In this document: positions 56,832-64,000 of the stretch, piece after piece
How positions within the stretch are numbered: the stretch's first letter is position 1
Layout of the letters: every line of letters begins with the position of its first letter
Source: Asanoa ishikariensis
GTDB lineage: Bacteria > Actinomycetota > Actinomycetes > Mycobacteriales > Micromonosporaceae
NCBI RefSeq assembly: GCF_900107455.1
Contig: NZ_FNQB01000002.1
Span: forward strand, 1,550,001 to 1,614,000
Reading direction: 5' to 3'
DNA: 64,000 bases
Notes under the pieces: generated by a model
Database searches by the model: none
What the model saw: the letters and a program-made list of their open reading frames with translations, nothing else
Told to the model about the DNA's origin: nothing
Program-made: the position numbers and the translations under genes

Positions 56832-57767
56832 ATGGCCCTTATCGGTCAACCGGCCGGCGACAGCACAGCGATGGCGCCCGCACCAGGCTGGGCCGGTGTC
56901 GGCACGGTGACTCTGCGCGAGCTGTCCGGACATTACGACCTGGCCGGCGTACGCCGGTGCGACCAACACGTCCTGGTGCTGGTCACGGTCGGCCACGGCC
57001 AGCACGAGATCGACTTCCGGCCGTACCTCTGCCGGCCCGGCACGCTGCTCTGGGTGCGCCCCGGTCAGGTGATCCGCCACAACGGCGGCGCCGGCCTCGA
57101 CGCCATCGTCGTGTGCTGGGAGCCGTCGGCGGTCGCCGAGGTCGCCGACGACCCGGCGTTGCTCGACGGCGGGCTCGGTCCGGCCTGCTGGCAGCTAGCG
57201 GGTGAGGACGAGGACGCGGTCATCAACGAGGTGAGCCAGCTCGTCGTCGACTGCCAGCGGCATCGCTCCGGCACGCTCGCCGCCGGCCTGCTCCGCCACC
57301 AGCTCGCCGTGCTGCTGCTGCGCATCGCGCTGCTGCCCGGTCGCCGGCCCGCCGAGCGCAACGACGCGTACGTCCGGTTCCGCTTGGAGGTCGAGAAGGA
57401 CTTCACCCAGACCAGGCGGGTCGAGGAGTACGCGGAGCGGATGGGCTACTCCGTCCGCACGGTCACGCGGGCCTGTCTCGCTGCCACCGGTCGCAGTGCC
57501 AAGCAGGTCATCGACGACCGGGTCACGCTGGAGGCCATGCGGTTGCTCGCGGTCACCGACGACCCGATCGCCGACATCGGGCGGCGGCTGGGTTTCCCGG
57601 AGCCGACCAACTTCGGGCGCTTCTTCCACCGGGAGGCGGGCACCAGCCCGGGCGCGTTCCGGTCGGCCCAACGGCCCCCGCCACGCAACGCGTTCCCGTC
57701 CCAACGGCGCCCCGCCGCCGGCGATCTTCACGGGCGGCCGACGCCCCGGGTCGCGGGCGAGGCATGA
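56832..57767 (+). CDS. AraC-family transcriptional regulator
   Basis: 311 residues. N-terminal cupin-like sensing domain (about 1-150; YLCRPGTLLWVRPGQV), then a C-terminal AraC HTH pair (RVEEYAERMGYSVRTVTRAC and DIGRRLGFPEPTNFGRFFHR). Divergent from the GH44 glucanase, so it may respond to a cellulose- or xyloglucan-derived sugar (inference). The start is uncertain: no clear ribosome site precedes the ATG, and the frame is open upstream. Confidence 0.88.
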   Translation: MALIGQPAGDSTAMAPAPGWAGVGTVTLRELSGHYDLAGVRRCDQHVLVLVTVGHGQHEIDFRPYLCRPGTLLWVRPGQVIRHNGGAGLDAIVVCWEPSAVAEVADDPALLDGGLGPACWQLAGEDEDAVINEVSQLVVDCQRHRSGTLAAGLLRHQLAVLLLRIALLPGRRPAERNDAYVRFRLEVEKDFTQTRRVEEYAERMGYSVRTVTRACLAATGRSAKQVIDDRVTLEAMRLLAVTDDPIADIGRRLGFPEPTNFGRFFHREAGTSPGAFRSAQRPPPRNAFPSQRRPAAGDLHGRPTPRVAGEA

Positions 57768-57774
57768 TGGTCCC

Positions 57775-58230
57775 GTGCAGATTTCGGCGCGGGGCGACTA
57801 CGCGGTACGCGCGGCACTGAGCCTCGCCGCGGCGTACCCGTCGGTGATGTCGGCTCAGGCATTGGCCGCCGACCAGGACATGCCACGCAAGTTCCTCGAG
57901 GCTGTCCTGGCCGACCTACGGCGGGCGGGCATCGTCCGGGCGCAGCGCGGTGCCGAAGGCGGCTACACGCTGACCCAGCCGCCGCGCGAGGTGACGGTGG
58001 GCGCGATCCTGCGTGCGGTCGACGGCCCGTTGGCCGGCGTGCGCGGCGTGCGGCCAGAGGAGACGGCGTACGAGGGCTCGGCCGAGAACCTGCCCCGGAT
58101 CTGGGTCGCCGTGCGCGCCGCCGTCCGCGAGGTGGTCGACGAGACCACGTTGGCCGACGTGCTGAGCGGCAAGCTCCCCGCGCACATCCGCAAACTGACC
58201 GCCCTGCCCGACGCCTGGCAGCCGCGCTGA
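57775..58230 (+). CDS. Rrf2-family regulator without cysteines
   Basis: 151 residues from a GTG ([20 protein letters not shown]), a typical Rrf2 winged HTH with [19 protein letters not shown] and RGAEGGYTL. The three cysteines that bind an iron-sulfur cluster in IscR/NsrR are absent, so it is an RsrR/CymR-like member or senses another signal. It starts 8 bp after the AraC gene and overlaps the thiamine-binding-like gene by 1 bp. Confidence 0.88.
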   Translation: MQISARGDYAVRAALSLAAAYPSVMSAQALAADQDMPRKFLEAVLADLRRAGIVRAQRGAEGGYTLTQPPREVTVGAILRAVDGPLAGVRGVRPEETAYEGSAENLPRIWVAVRAAVREVVDETTLADVLSGKLPAHIRKLTALPDAWQPR

Positions 58231-58529
58231 TGTCGGTCCTGGTGGCGTTCAGCGTGACCCCGTTGGGCGCCGGCGAGGGTGTCGCCGACCTCGTCGCGGA
58301 GGCGGTCAAGGTGGTCCGCGCGTCGGGCCTGCCGCACCGCACCGACGCCATGTTCACCACGGTCGAGGGCGAGACCTGGGACGAGGCCATGGACGTGGTC
58401 AAGGCCGCCGTGGCCGCCGTCCAGGCCCGCGCCCCACGCACCTCGACAGTCATCAAGGTCGACTGGCGCGAGGGCGTGACCGGCGCCCTCGACAGCAAGG
58501 TCGCCACCATCGACCGTTTGCTCGGCTAG
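58230..58529 (+). CDS. MTH1187/YqgV family thiamine-binding-like protein
   Basis: 99 residues, the full length of the family ([39 protein letters not shown]). A small ferredoxin-like fold; several members bind thiamine or its precursors. Its ATG overlaps the Rrf2 stop (TGATG), a conserved-looking pairing that suggests the two act together. It converges with the methyltransferase gene, overlapping by 4 bp. Confidence 0.88.
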   Translation: MSVLVAFSVTPLGAGEGVADLVAEAVKVVRASGLPHRTDAMFTTVEGETWDEAMDVVKAAVAAVQARAPRTSTVIKVDWREGVTGALDSKVATIDRLLG

Positions 58530-59185
58530 GCAACGCCGACGTAGCGCAGGCCGGTCAGCGCGACACCCGCTGATCGCTCGTCGTCCTCGGTGATGCCGAG
58601 GTCGGCGAAGAAGTACGGCGCCGCCGTCGACGAACGGGTGCGGAAGCGACGGTTCAGCGCCGCGACGATGTCGTCGGAGCGATGCAACCGCTCCGCTTCC
58701 GCCCAACCCTCGAAGTAGGCGGCCCAGCCCGCGCCCGACTCGCGCCAGTTTCGCGCGTGCCGGTGCAGCCAGCCCTCGCCGTCCGTCGCCGGCAGTCGGT
58801 CGAAGCACCAGCGGGCGGTGCGCTCGTCGAACCGCTCGCGAGCCCACTCGACCACCACCAGCGTGCCGCCGGGCCGGACCGCCGCGGCGATCCGGTCCAC
58901 CACGTGGTCGAGGTCGTCGACATGGTGCAACGACGTGCAGGCGACCACCGCGTCGACCGGCGCCGCCGGCACGTAGCGCTCGAACTCCATCCGGTGGAAT
59001 CGCGCGCCCACCGGTGCCTCGGGGTCGACGCCGACCGCGTCGTACCCGGCGGCTTCGAGGTGGGGCAGGAAGCCACCGGCCGGCCCGCACCCGATCTCGA
59101 TCACCCGGGCCGGCGCGGCGGGCAGCGCGTCGCGCACGAACGGCCAGGTCGCCCGGAGCCACCTCCGCGTCGCCTCGTCGGTCAT
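58526..59185 (-). CDS. Class I SAM-dependent methyltransferase
   Basis: 219 residues from the ATG at 59185. Motif I is [14 protein letters not shown], motif [12 protein letters not shown] and motif [14 protein letters not shown], as in UbiE/COQ5-like small-molecule methyltransferases. It overlaps the preceding ABM-like gene by 4 bp, so the two form a small operon opposite a TetR gene. Substrate unknown. Confidence 0.88.
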   Translation of the reverse strand: MTDEATRRWLRATWPFVRDALPAAPARVIEIGCGPAGGFLPHLEAAGYDAVGVDPEAPVGARFHRMEFERYVPAAPVDAVVACTSLHHVDDLDHVVDRIAAAVRPGGTLVVVEWARERFDERTARWCFDRLPATDGEGWLHRHARNWRESGAGWAAYFEGWAEAERLHRSDDIVAALNRRFRTRSSTAAPYFFADLGITEDDERSAGVALTGLRYVGVA

Positions 59186-59466
59186 CGCTCGTCGACGACC
59201 TCGGCCGTCTCGACACCCTTCAGCTCGACCAGTGCGAACGCCTCGGCGGCCAACGGCAGCCGGGCCGCGGCCGCGGCGTCGGCGTGTGCCGCCGACTCCC
59301 ACGTCCAGGTGTCGGTCCAGGTCTGGCTTTCGGTGTCCCGGGTCAGCCGGGTCGCGGTGGGGCCGGCGAACTCGGCGCGGACGGCCGCGATGAGCTCGGC
59401 CCGCTTCGCCAGCAGGCCGTCGGTGTGGTGGTCGGTGGTGAAGCGGGTGACACGCACGATCGACAT
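59182..59466 (-). CDS. Small ABM-like dimeric alpha-beta barrel protein
   Basis: 94 residues: an Arg-rich start (MSIVRVTRFTTDHHTDG), a helix (LLAKRAELIAAVRAEF) and strands with SQTWTDTWTWES, the pattern of antibiotic-biosynthesis-monooxygenase-like stress barrels. Function unknown. It is the first gene of a two-gene operon with the methyltransferase, divergent from a TetR gene and next to nested palindromes likely bound by it. Confidence 0.75.
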   Translation of the reverse strand: MSIVRVTRFTTDHHTDGLLAKRAELIAAVRAEFAGPTATRLTRDTESQTWTDTWTWESAAHADAAAAARLPLAAEAFALVELKGVETAEVVDER

Positions 59467-59481
59467 CTCAGGATCTCCTCG

Positions 59482-59514
59482 CTAGAGTTGTTCACTAGTG
59501 ACTGACTCTAGAGT
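59482..59514. promoter_or_regulatory. Nested palindromes, likely TetR operator
   Basis: CTAGAGT (59482-59488) is inverted at 59505-59511, enclosing the perfect palindrome TCACTAGTGA (59492-59501); ACTCTAGAGT (59505-59514) is also perfect. TACACT (59515-59520) lies 6 nt before the tetR GTG. It sits between the divergent ABM-like and tetR genes. Confidence 0.75.
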
Positions 59515-59526
59515 TACACTAGGCCG

Positions 59527-60162
59527 GTGACGAGCGTCAAGGGCAAGGCGCCGAACCGGCGCACGGTGAAGGCACGGGAGACCCGCACCCGCATGCTGGA
59601 CGCGGCGCGGCAGTTGTTCGTCGAGCGCGGCTACGGGGCCACCACGCTCGCCGATGTCGCCGAGGCGGCCGGGGTCGCGGTGCAGACCATCTACTTCACG
59701 TTCGGCAACAAGCGGTCGTTGTTCAAGGAGATGGTCGACGTCACCATCGCCGGCGACGACGAGCCGGTGGCCACGATGGACCGCGACTGGTTCCAGGCCG
59801 GGCTCGACGCACCGACCGCCGAGGGCCACCTGCGCACCCACGTGGCCGGCAGCGCCCGGGTGCTCGACCGGGTCGCGCCGATCGTCCAGATGGTCGAGCA
59901 GGCCGCCGGCACCGACCCGGAGATCGCCGGGCTGTGGCCCGACACCAACCCGCGCTACACGGTGCAGTCGACCGCGGCCCGGTCGCTGATGGCCAAGCCC
60001 GGTGCGCGCCCGGACGTGTCCGCGGCCGACGCCGCCGACGTGCTCTACGCGGTCCTCTCGCCCGAGCTCTATCTGCTGTTCGTCCGCGACCGGGGCTGGT
60101 CGCCGGAGCGGTTCGAGGCCTGGGCCGCTTCGACCCTGGAACCCCAGCTCATCGCCGCTTAG
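59527..60162 (+). CDS. TetR-family regulator
   Basis: 211 residues from a GTG. HTH RMLDAARQLFVERGYGATTL then ADVAEAAGVAVQTIYFTFGN. Divergent from the ABM-like/methyltransferase pair with palindromic operators between, so it likely represses itself and that pair. The -10-like TACACT suggests a leaderless mRNA. Its stop overlaps the stop of the convergent aminotransferase gene by 4 bp. Confidence 0.92.
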   Translation: MTSVKGKAPNRRTVKARETRTRMLDAARQLFVERGYGATTLADVAEAAGVAVQTIYFTFGNKRSLFKEMVDVTIAGDDEPVATMDRDWFQAGLDAPTAEGHLRTHVAGSARVLDRVAPIVQMVEQAAGTDPEIAGLWPDTNPRYTVQSTAARSLMAKPGARPDVSAADAADVLYAVLSPELYLLFVRDRGWSPERFEAWAASTLEPQLIAA

Positions 60163-61511
60163 CTCGTCAGCTCCGCGATCGCCGCGGCGAAGACCTCGTG
60201 GTGCGTGGCCACGTCGGCGAGGGTGGTGTCCGGGGACATCAGCGCCATGTTGTGGAACGGGGTCAGCAGCACACCCCGGTTCAGCAGGTACGCGTGCAGG
60301 TAGTCCTCCAGCAACGGGTCGGTCGCCGCGGCCGAGGCGCCGCCGCTCGTCGGGGCGGGGGACCGGAAGCGGTATTCCACCCGGGCGCCGAGTTGCGTGA
60401 CCGACCAGGGCAGGCCGGCGCCGGCGACGATGTCGCGGACCCCGTCGGCGAACGCGGTCGCCACCGAGGTCATGCCTTCGAACGCGGTCGCTGTGAGCAC
60501 GTGCTCCAGGGTGGCCCGGGCGGCGGTCAGCGACAGCGGGTTGCCGGCCAGCGTGCCGCCGACTCCGCCCATGTCGACCAGGTCCAGGTCGGCGCGGGCA
60601 CCGAGCAGGTCCGCCAGCGGTTCGGACAGGCCGTACGCGCCGACCGGGATGCCGCCGCCGATCGCCTTGCCGATGGTGACGACGTCGGGTTCGAGTCCCC
60701 AGGCCGCGGTCGCGCCGCCCGGACCGGCGGAGAACGTGTGTGTCTCGTCGTTGACCAGGTAGCTGCCGTGCCGCCGGGTCAGCTCCCGGACTCCGGCGAG
60801 ATAGCCGGGTGACGGCAGCACGATGCCGATGTTGGTCAGCGCCGGCTCCATCAGCACCGCGGCGACGTCGCCGTGCGCGAGCTCGCGCTCCAACCCGGCC
60901 AGGTCGTTGTATTCCGCGACCCGGCTGGTCGTCGTGACGTCGCTCGGCGCGCCCACGTTGCCGGGGCGGCTGGCCGCGTTGCCGTCCGGGCCGACCACGA
61001 TCAGGGACTCGTCGACCGATCCGTGGTAGCAGTAGGAGTTGACCAGGATCCGGGGCCGTCCGGTCAACGCCCGCAACAGCCTGATCGCCCACCGGTTGGC
61101 GTCGGTCGCGGTCAGCGTGAAGCTCCACCTCGGCACACCGAAGCGCCGGGCCAACTCGGTGCCGACGCGGGCGGCATCCTCGGTGGGCAGCATCGTGGCC
61201 AGGCCGCCGCCCGAGGCGAGTCGATCGGTGACCGCCGCGACCACCGCGGGTGGCGAATGGCCGGCCATCGCGGCGGTGTCGCCCAGGCAGAAGTCGACGT
61301 AGTCGTGACCGTCCACATCGGTCAGACGTGCGCCGCGCGCGCGGGCCGCGTACACCGGCAGGCCCGTCGCGGCCTTGTTCATCCAGGTCATCGGCACCCG
61401 GCCGAAGAGGTTGCCGGCGGCCGCGTTGGCCTCGGCGGATCGGGGGTGCGTGGCGACGAACGCGGCCCGCTCCCGGGCGAGCAGCGCGTCCAGTCGATCG
61501 CGGGCGATCAT
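60159..61511 (-). CDS. Class III PLP aminotransferase, glutamate-1-semialdehyde mutase-like
   Basis: 450 residues. PLP lysine K282 in TIGKAIGGGIP, LVNDETHTFSAGPGG for the cofactor Asp/Glu region, and an N-terminal DFCLGDTAAMAGHSPPAVV like HemL. Longer and more diverged than housekeeping HemL, and not near haem genes, so it is probably a specialised transaminase or aminomutase. It is divergent from the nitroreductase gene with 43 bp between. Confidence 0.87.
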   Translation of the reverse strand: MIARDRLDALLARERAAFVATHPRSAEANAAAGNLFGRVPMTWMNKAATGLPVYAARARGARLTDVDGHDYVDFCLGDTAAMAGHSPPAVVAAVTDRLASGGGLATMLPTEDAARVGTELARRFGVPRWSFTLTATDANRWAIRLLRALTGRPRILVNSYCYHGSVDESLIVVGPDGNAASRPGNVGAPSDVTTTSRVAEYNDLAGLERELAHGDVAAVLMEPALTNIGIVLPSPGYLAGVRELTRRHGSYLVNDETHTFSAGPGGATAAWGLEPDVVTIGKAIGGGIPVGAYGLSEPLADLLGARADLDLVDMGGVGGTLAGNPLSLTAARATLEHVLTATAFEGMTSVATAFADGVRDIVAGAGLPWSVTQLGARVEYRFRSPAPTSGGASAAATDPLLEDYLHAYLLNRGVLLTPFHNMALMSPDTTLADVATHHEVFAAAIAELTS

Positions 61512-61554
61512 CGCCGCACCGTACCAGCGAACGCCCCGCCGGTACGGTGATGCG

Positions 61555-62166
61555 ATGGAGTTTCAGGATGTTGTCCGCAAACGCCGGATGGTGCGCAGCT
61601 ACGAGCCCGACCGTCCGGTGCCGTCCGAGGTCGTCGACCGGATCCTGCACAACGGACTGCGCGCCCCGTCCGCCGGAATGTCGCAAGGATGGGGCTTTCT
61701 GGTCCTCGACACGACCGCCGACCTCGACCGGTTCCGCGCGGCGATGCACCGTTCGGCGGAGCCGGAGAAGTGGCTCGCATCCCACTTCGCCGCCCCGCTG
61801 CTGATCGTGCCGTGCTCGCACAAGGACGCCTACCTCGACCGCTACGCGCAGGCGGACAAGGGGCACGAGGACCGCTCCGACGCGTGGTGGCCGGCGCCCT
61901 ACTGGGACATCGACACCGGCATGGCCTCGCTGATGATGCTGCTCACCGCCGTCGACGCCGGGCTGGGCGCGTGCTTCTTCGGCATGCCGGTCGACGCCAT
62001 CGAGCCGTTCAAGACGGAGTTCGGCGTGCCGGCCGCGTACACGCCGATCGGTGCCATCTCGGTGGGCTACAGCTCCGAGCCGCCGCGCGACCTGCGGTCC
62101 CGCCGCCGGCCCACCGACGACGTGGTGTTCCGCGGGAACTGGGGCACGTCAGCCTCAGCCGACTAG
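61555..62166 (+). CDS. Nitroreductase family protein
   Basis: 203 residues starting MEFQDVVRKRRMVRSYEPDRPVP, with the FMN-binding RKRRMVRSY, NGLRAPSAGMSQGW and GACFFGMP segments. It reduces nitro groups, quinones or F420-linked substrates with FMN; the reaction is unknown here. The ATG at 61555 is the only one giving the family N-terminus. Its 3' end overlaps the convergent GHL10 gene by 12 bp. Confidence 0.9.
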   Translation: MEFQDVVRKRRMVRSYEPDRPVPSEVVDRILHNGLRAPSAGMSQGWGFLVLDTTADLDRFRAAMHRSAEPEKWLASHFAAPLLIVPCSHKDAYLDRYAQADKGHEDRSDAWWPAPYWDIDTGMASLMMLLTAVDAGLGACFFGMPVDAIEPFKTEFGVPAAYTPIGAISVGYSSEPPRDLRSRRRPTDDVVFRGNWGTSASAD

Positions 62167-63717
62167 CACCGGCTCGCTCTCGTTGTTGGCACGGTCCAGC
62201 GACGTGACGCAGTAGCTGGCCGCCGGGCCGATCCAGCTCGGCAGGTCGTTGGCCCGGATGGTGTCGACGAGGGTGGCGGTCTTCGCCTCGGGGTCGGCCC
62301 GGTAGATCGCGTAGCTGGTCACGTCGTCGACCGGTCGCCAGGTGAGCACCGTGCGGTCGCCGTCGCGCCGCGCCCCGGTCGGGGTCGGCGCGGACGGCCG
62401 CGCGTCGCGCAACCGCTCGATGGTCGGCACGAGCGCGGGCGTCGCGTAGTGCGCGTCGCGGTAGCGCGACACGGCACCGAGCCGGTCGGCCTTGACCTGC
62501 TTGGCGCTGAAGTGGATGCTGCCGCTGACTCCGTAGCGCTCGTTGAGGGTGAGCTGCTGGTCGAGCTCGGCCGGCTTGCTCCACGGGCCGGCCTCGCCGA
62601 TGCGGTAATCCGCCTGGCCGACGTAGAGCTGCACGCCCGTGCCCTTGACCGTGTCGGCCCACCAGGGCAACAGCTTCGCGTAGTCGGCCTTGTCGAACCC
62701 GATGTTCCAGTAGAGCTGCGGGACGATGTAGTCGAGCCACTTCTCCCGCACCCACTTGCGGGTGTCGGCGTAGATGGCCTCGTAGCTCTCCAGTCCGCGG
62801 GTTGGCGAGCCCGCCGGGTCCGAGCTCTTGTTGCGCCAGATGCCGAACGGGCTCAGGCCGAAGCGTACCCACGGCTTCGCCTCGTGGATCTTCTGGCTGA
62901 CCTCCTGGACGAAAGTGTCCACATTGGCCCGGCGCCAGTCGCCTCGGGACTTCCCGTCGCCGTAGCGTGCGTAGCTGGCGTCGTCGTTGAACTCGTGCCC
63001 TTCCGGGTACGGGTAGAAGAAGTCGTCGAAGTGCACGCCGTCGATGGCGTAACGGTTGACCGCGTCGAGGATCGCGTCCTCGACGTGCGCGCGGGCCGCG
63101 GGGTTGCCCGGGTCGAAGTAGAAGCGGCTGTTCTTCGCGCCCTCGGGGAACGCCACCGCCCACTCCGGGTTCTTGCGCAGCGGGTGGTCGCGCGCGAGCT
63201 TGTCGAAGTCGGCACCGGCACCGCCGGAGGTCGCCGGCTGGCTGCCCCGGTACGGGTTGAACCAGGCGTGGAACTCGAGGTTGCGGGCGTGCGTCTCCTC
63301 GATCATCCAGGCCAGCGGATCCCAGCCCGGATCCTTGCCGCGGACCCCGGTCAGCCATTCCGACCACGGCGCGTACGCGGACGGCCAGAACGCGTCGCCA
63401 CTGGGGCGGACGTGCACGAACACCGCGTTGTGGTTCATCTTCTCGGCCAGGTCGAGCCAGCCGCGGTATTCCTGTTTCACCTTGGCCTCGGGCAGCCCGG
63501 GCCGGCTCGGGAAGTCGATGTTGCTGACCGTGGTGAGCCACATGCCGCGAAGCTCGCGCTTGGCGACCAGGCTCTGGGCGTCGCAGGTGCCCAGCGAAGC
63601 ACCGACCGAGTCGCCATCGCGGCTCGACTCGGAGCTGCGATTGAACAGCCCGCAACCGGCCGGCACCGTCACCGCGAGGACGACAACCACCAGCCCGACG
63701 AGCAACCGACGCTGCAC
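62155..63717 (-). CDS. GHL10-type glycosyl-hydrolase-like lipoprotein with FnIII-like tail
   Basis: 520 residues from a GTG at 63717 (VQRRLLVGLVVVVLAVTVPAGC; lipobox PAGC). GHL10/DUF187 TIM barrel: ELRGMWLTTVSNIDFPSRPG, NAVFVHVRPSGDAFWPS, FDDFFYPYPE and YIVPQLYWNIGF. A C-terminal fibronectin-like segment (about 425-520) follows. Probably a cell-surface glycosidase acting on envelope or extracellular polysaccharide; activity is not proven for most members. Confidence 0.88.
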   Translation of the reverse strand: MQRRLLVGLVVVVLAVTVPAGCGLFNRSSESSRDGDSVGASLGTCDAQSLVAKRELRGMWLTTVSNIDFPSRPGLPEAKVKQEYRGWLDLAEKMNHNAVFVHVRPSGDAFWPSAYAPWSEWLTGVRGKDPGWDPLAWMIEETHARNLEFHAWFNPYRGSQPATSGGAGADFDKLARDHPLRKNPEWAVAFPEGAKNSRFYFDPGNPAARAHVEDAILDAVNRYAIDGVHFDDFFYPYPEGHEFNDDASYARYGDGKSRGDWRRANVDTFVQEVSQKIHEAKPWVRFGLSPFGIWRNKSSDPAGSPTRGLESYEAIYADTRKWVREKWLDYIVPQLYWNIGFDKADYAKLLPWWADTVKGTGVQLYVGQADYRIGEAGPWSKPAELDQQLTLNERYGVSGSIHFSAKQVKADRLGAVSRYRDAHYATPALVPTIERLRDARPSAPTPTGARRDGDRTVLTWRPVDDVTSYAIYRADPEAKTATLVDTIRANDLPSWIGPAASYCVTSLDRANNESEPVLVG

Positions 63718-63824
63718 GGCCAAGACGCTAGGCCCACGATGCGTGGTGGTCAACGGAACAAAGGCCCACATAAGGAAAAGCGACCCCTTTAGGTGCAGGC
63801 GCCGAGGGCTGGTTGAATCGGATA

Positions 63825-64000
63825 ATGGTTCAGATCCGCCCGGTCGACCCGGCCGACGCCGACGTATTCACCACCCTCGCTATCGCCAACCGGGAGTTCC
63901 TCGCACCCTTCGAGCCGGACCGCGCCGAGTCCTTCTACACGCCGGCCGGGCAGCTCTCCCGGATCGAGAGCGCGCTGGCGGACCCGCACGTGCACCGGTG
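63825..64000 (+). CDS. GNAT acetyltransferase, 5' part only
   Basis: 58 codons to the window edge: MVQIRPVDPADADVFTTLAI and NREFLAPFEPDRAESFYTPA match the N-terminus of RimJ/RimL-type ribosomal protein or antibiotic acetyltransferases. The catalytic core is outside the window. GATAAT at 63821-63826 overlaps the start codon, so a promoter there would exclude this ATG; the family N-terminus argues for the ATG. Confidence 0.7.
   Translation, partial: MVQIRPVDPADADVFTTLAIANREFLAPFEPDRAESFYTPAGQLSRIESALADPHVHR

Noticed and set aside
63821-63826. GATAAT as a promoter for the last gene
   Set aside because: It overlaps the start codon that gives the GNAT family N-terminus, so it would exclude the likely start; probably chance.

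Overview
The window is very GC-rich, with third codon positions almost always G or C, frequent GTG starts and 4-bp ATGA/GTGA overlaps. It carries an SsgA/SsgB-type sporulation protein, an AfsR/SARP regulator and secreted actinobacterial glycanases. This points to a filamentous sporulating actinobacterium; a Micromonosporaceae member is my best guess (inference).

Layout. (1) 1-12.2 kb, minus strand: a cobalamin operon (cobK, cobN, an internal cobalamin riboswitch, a fused chlI/chlD-type chelatase gene, cobO, cobB, cobI, cobM, cobL and a cbiG-cobJ fusion cut by the window edge). cobF lies apart at 13.6-14.4 kb. (2) 12.4-21 kb: a secreted AA10 lytic polysaccharide monooxygenase behind a CebR-like operator, a FhuF-like reductase, and carbohydrate deacetylases (PIG-L, ChbG/YdjC). 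These surround a tight three-gene unit of unknown role: a two-TM protein, a GH4-like enzyme and a guanylate-kinase-like protein with an altered P-loop. A GNAT, an SsgB-like protein, a PGPGW membrane protein and tRNA-Val(CAC) follow. (3) 21.9-28 kb: small hypothetical proteins, two DinB paralogues, lipoproteins and an orphan N6-adenine methyltransferase with an altered motif IV. (4) 28-44.4 kb: a divergent catabolic locus around a GntR regulator. The minus arm has an HMG-CoA-lyase-like gene, ADH, ALDH and a Tat-exported hydrolase. The plus arm has GntR, a CaiB-type CoA-transferase, HyuA, HyuB, an isochorismatase-fold amidase, a ribose-type ABC transporter and a LeuC-like hydratase. (5) 44.5-57.8 kb: a large GH78 rhamnosidase and a small LuxR-type gene that share an operator-like sequence, a degraded second copy of the leuC 3' end, an AfsR-type regulator, a TetR/FAD-oxidoreductase pair with twin operators, and a GH44-CBM3 glucanase divergent from an AraC regulator. 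(6) 57.8-64 kb: Rrf2 plus a thiamine-binding-like protein, a methyltransferase, a TetR, a class III aminotransferase, a nitroreductase, a GHL10 lipoprotein and a truncated GNAT.

How the genes work together. The cobalamin genes form one B12-feedback-controlled unit with a CobN/ChlID-type chelatase. The catabolic locus reads as import, ATP-dependent ring opening, deamidation, hydration, CoA transfer and C-C cleavage of a small cyclic imide, lactam or hydantoin; this is inferred from family membership only. The extracellular enzymes (LPMO, GH78, GH44) suggest growth on plant or chitin polymers.

The points most worth following up are: a hairpin repeat inserted in frame in the chelatase gene; the 16.1-18.7 kb gene trio; the catabolic locus with its GntR half-sites; the leuC tail remnant enclosed in an inverted repeat; and several sharp operator palindromes. 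No insertion sequence, phage gene or CRISPR array was seen.
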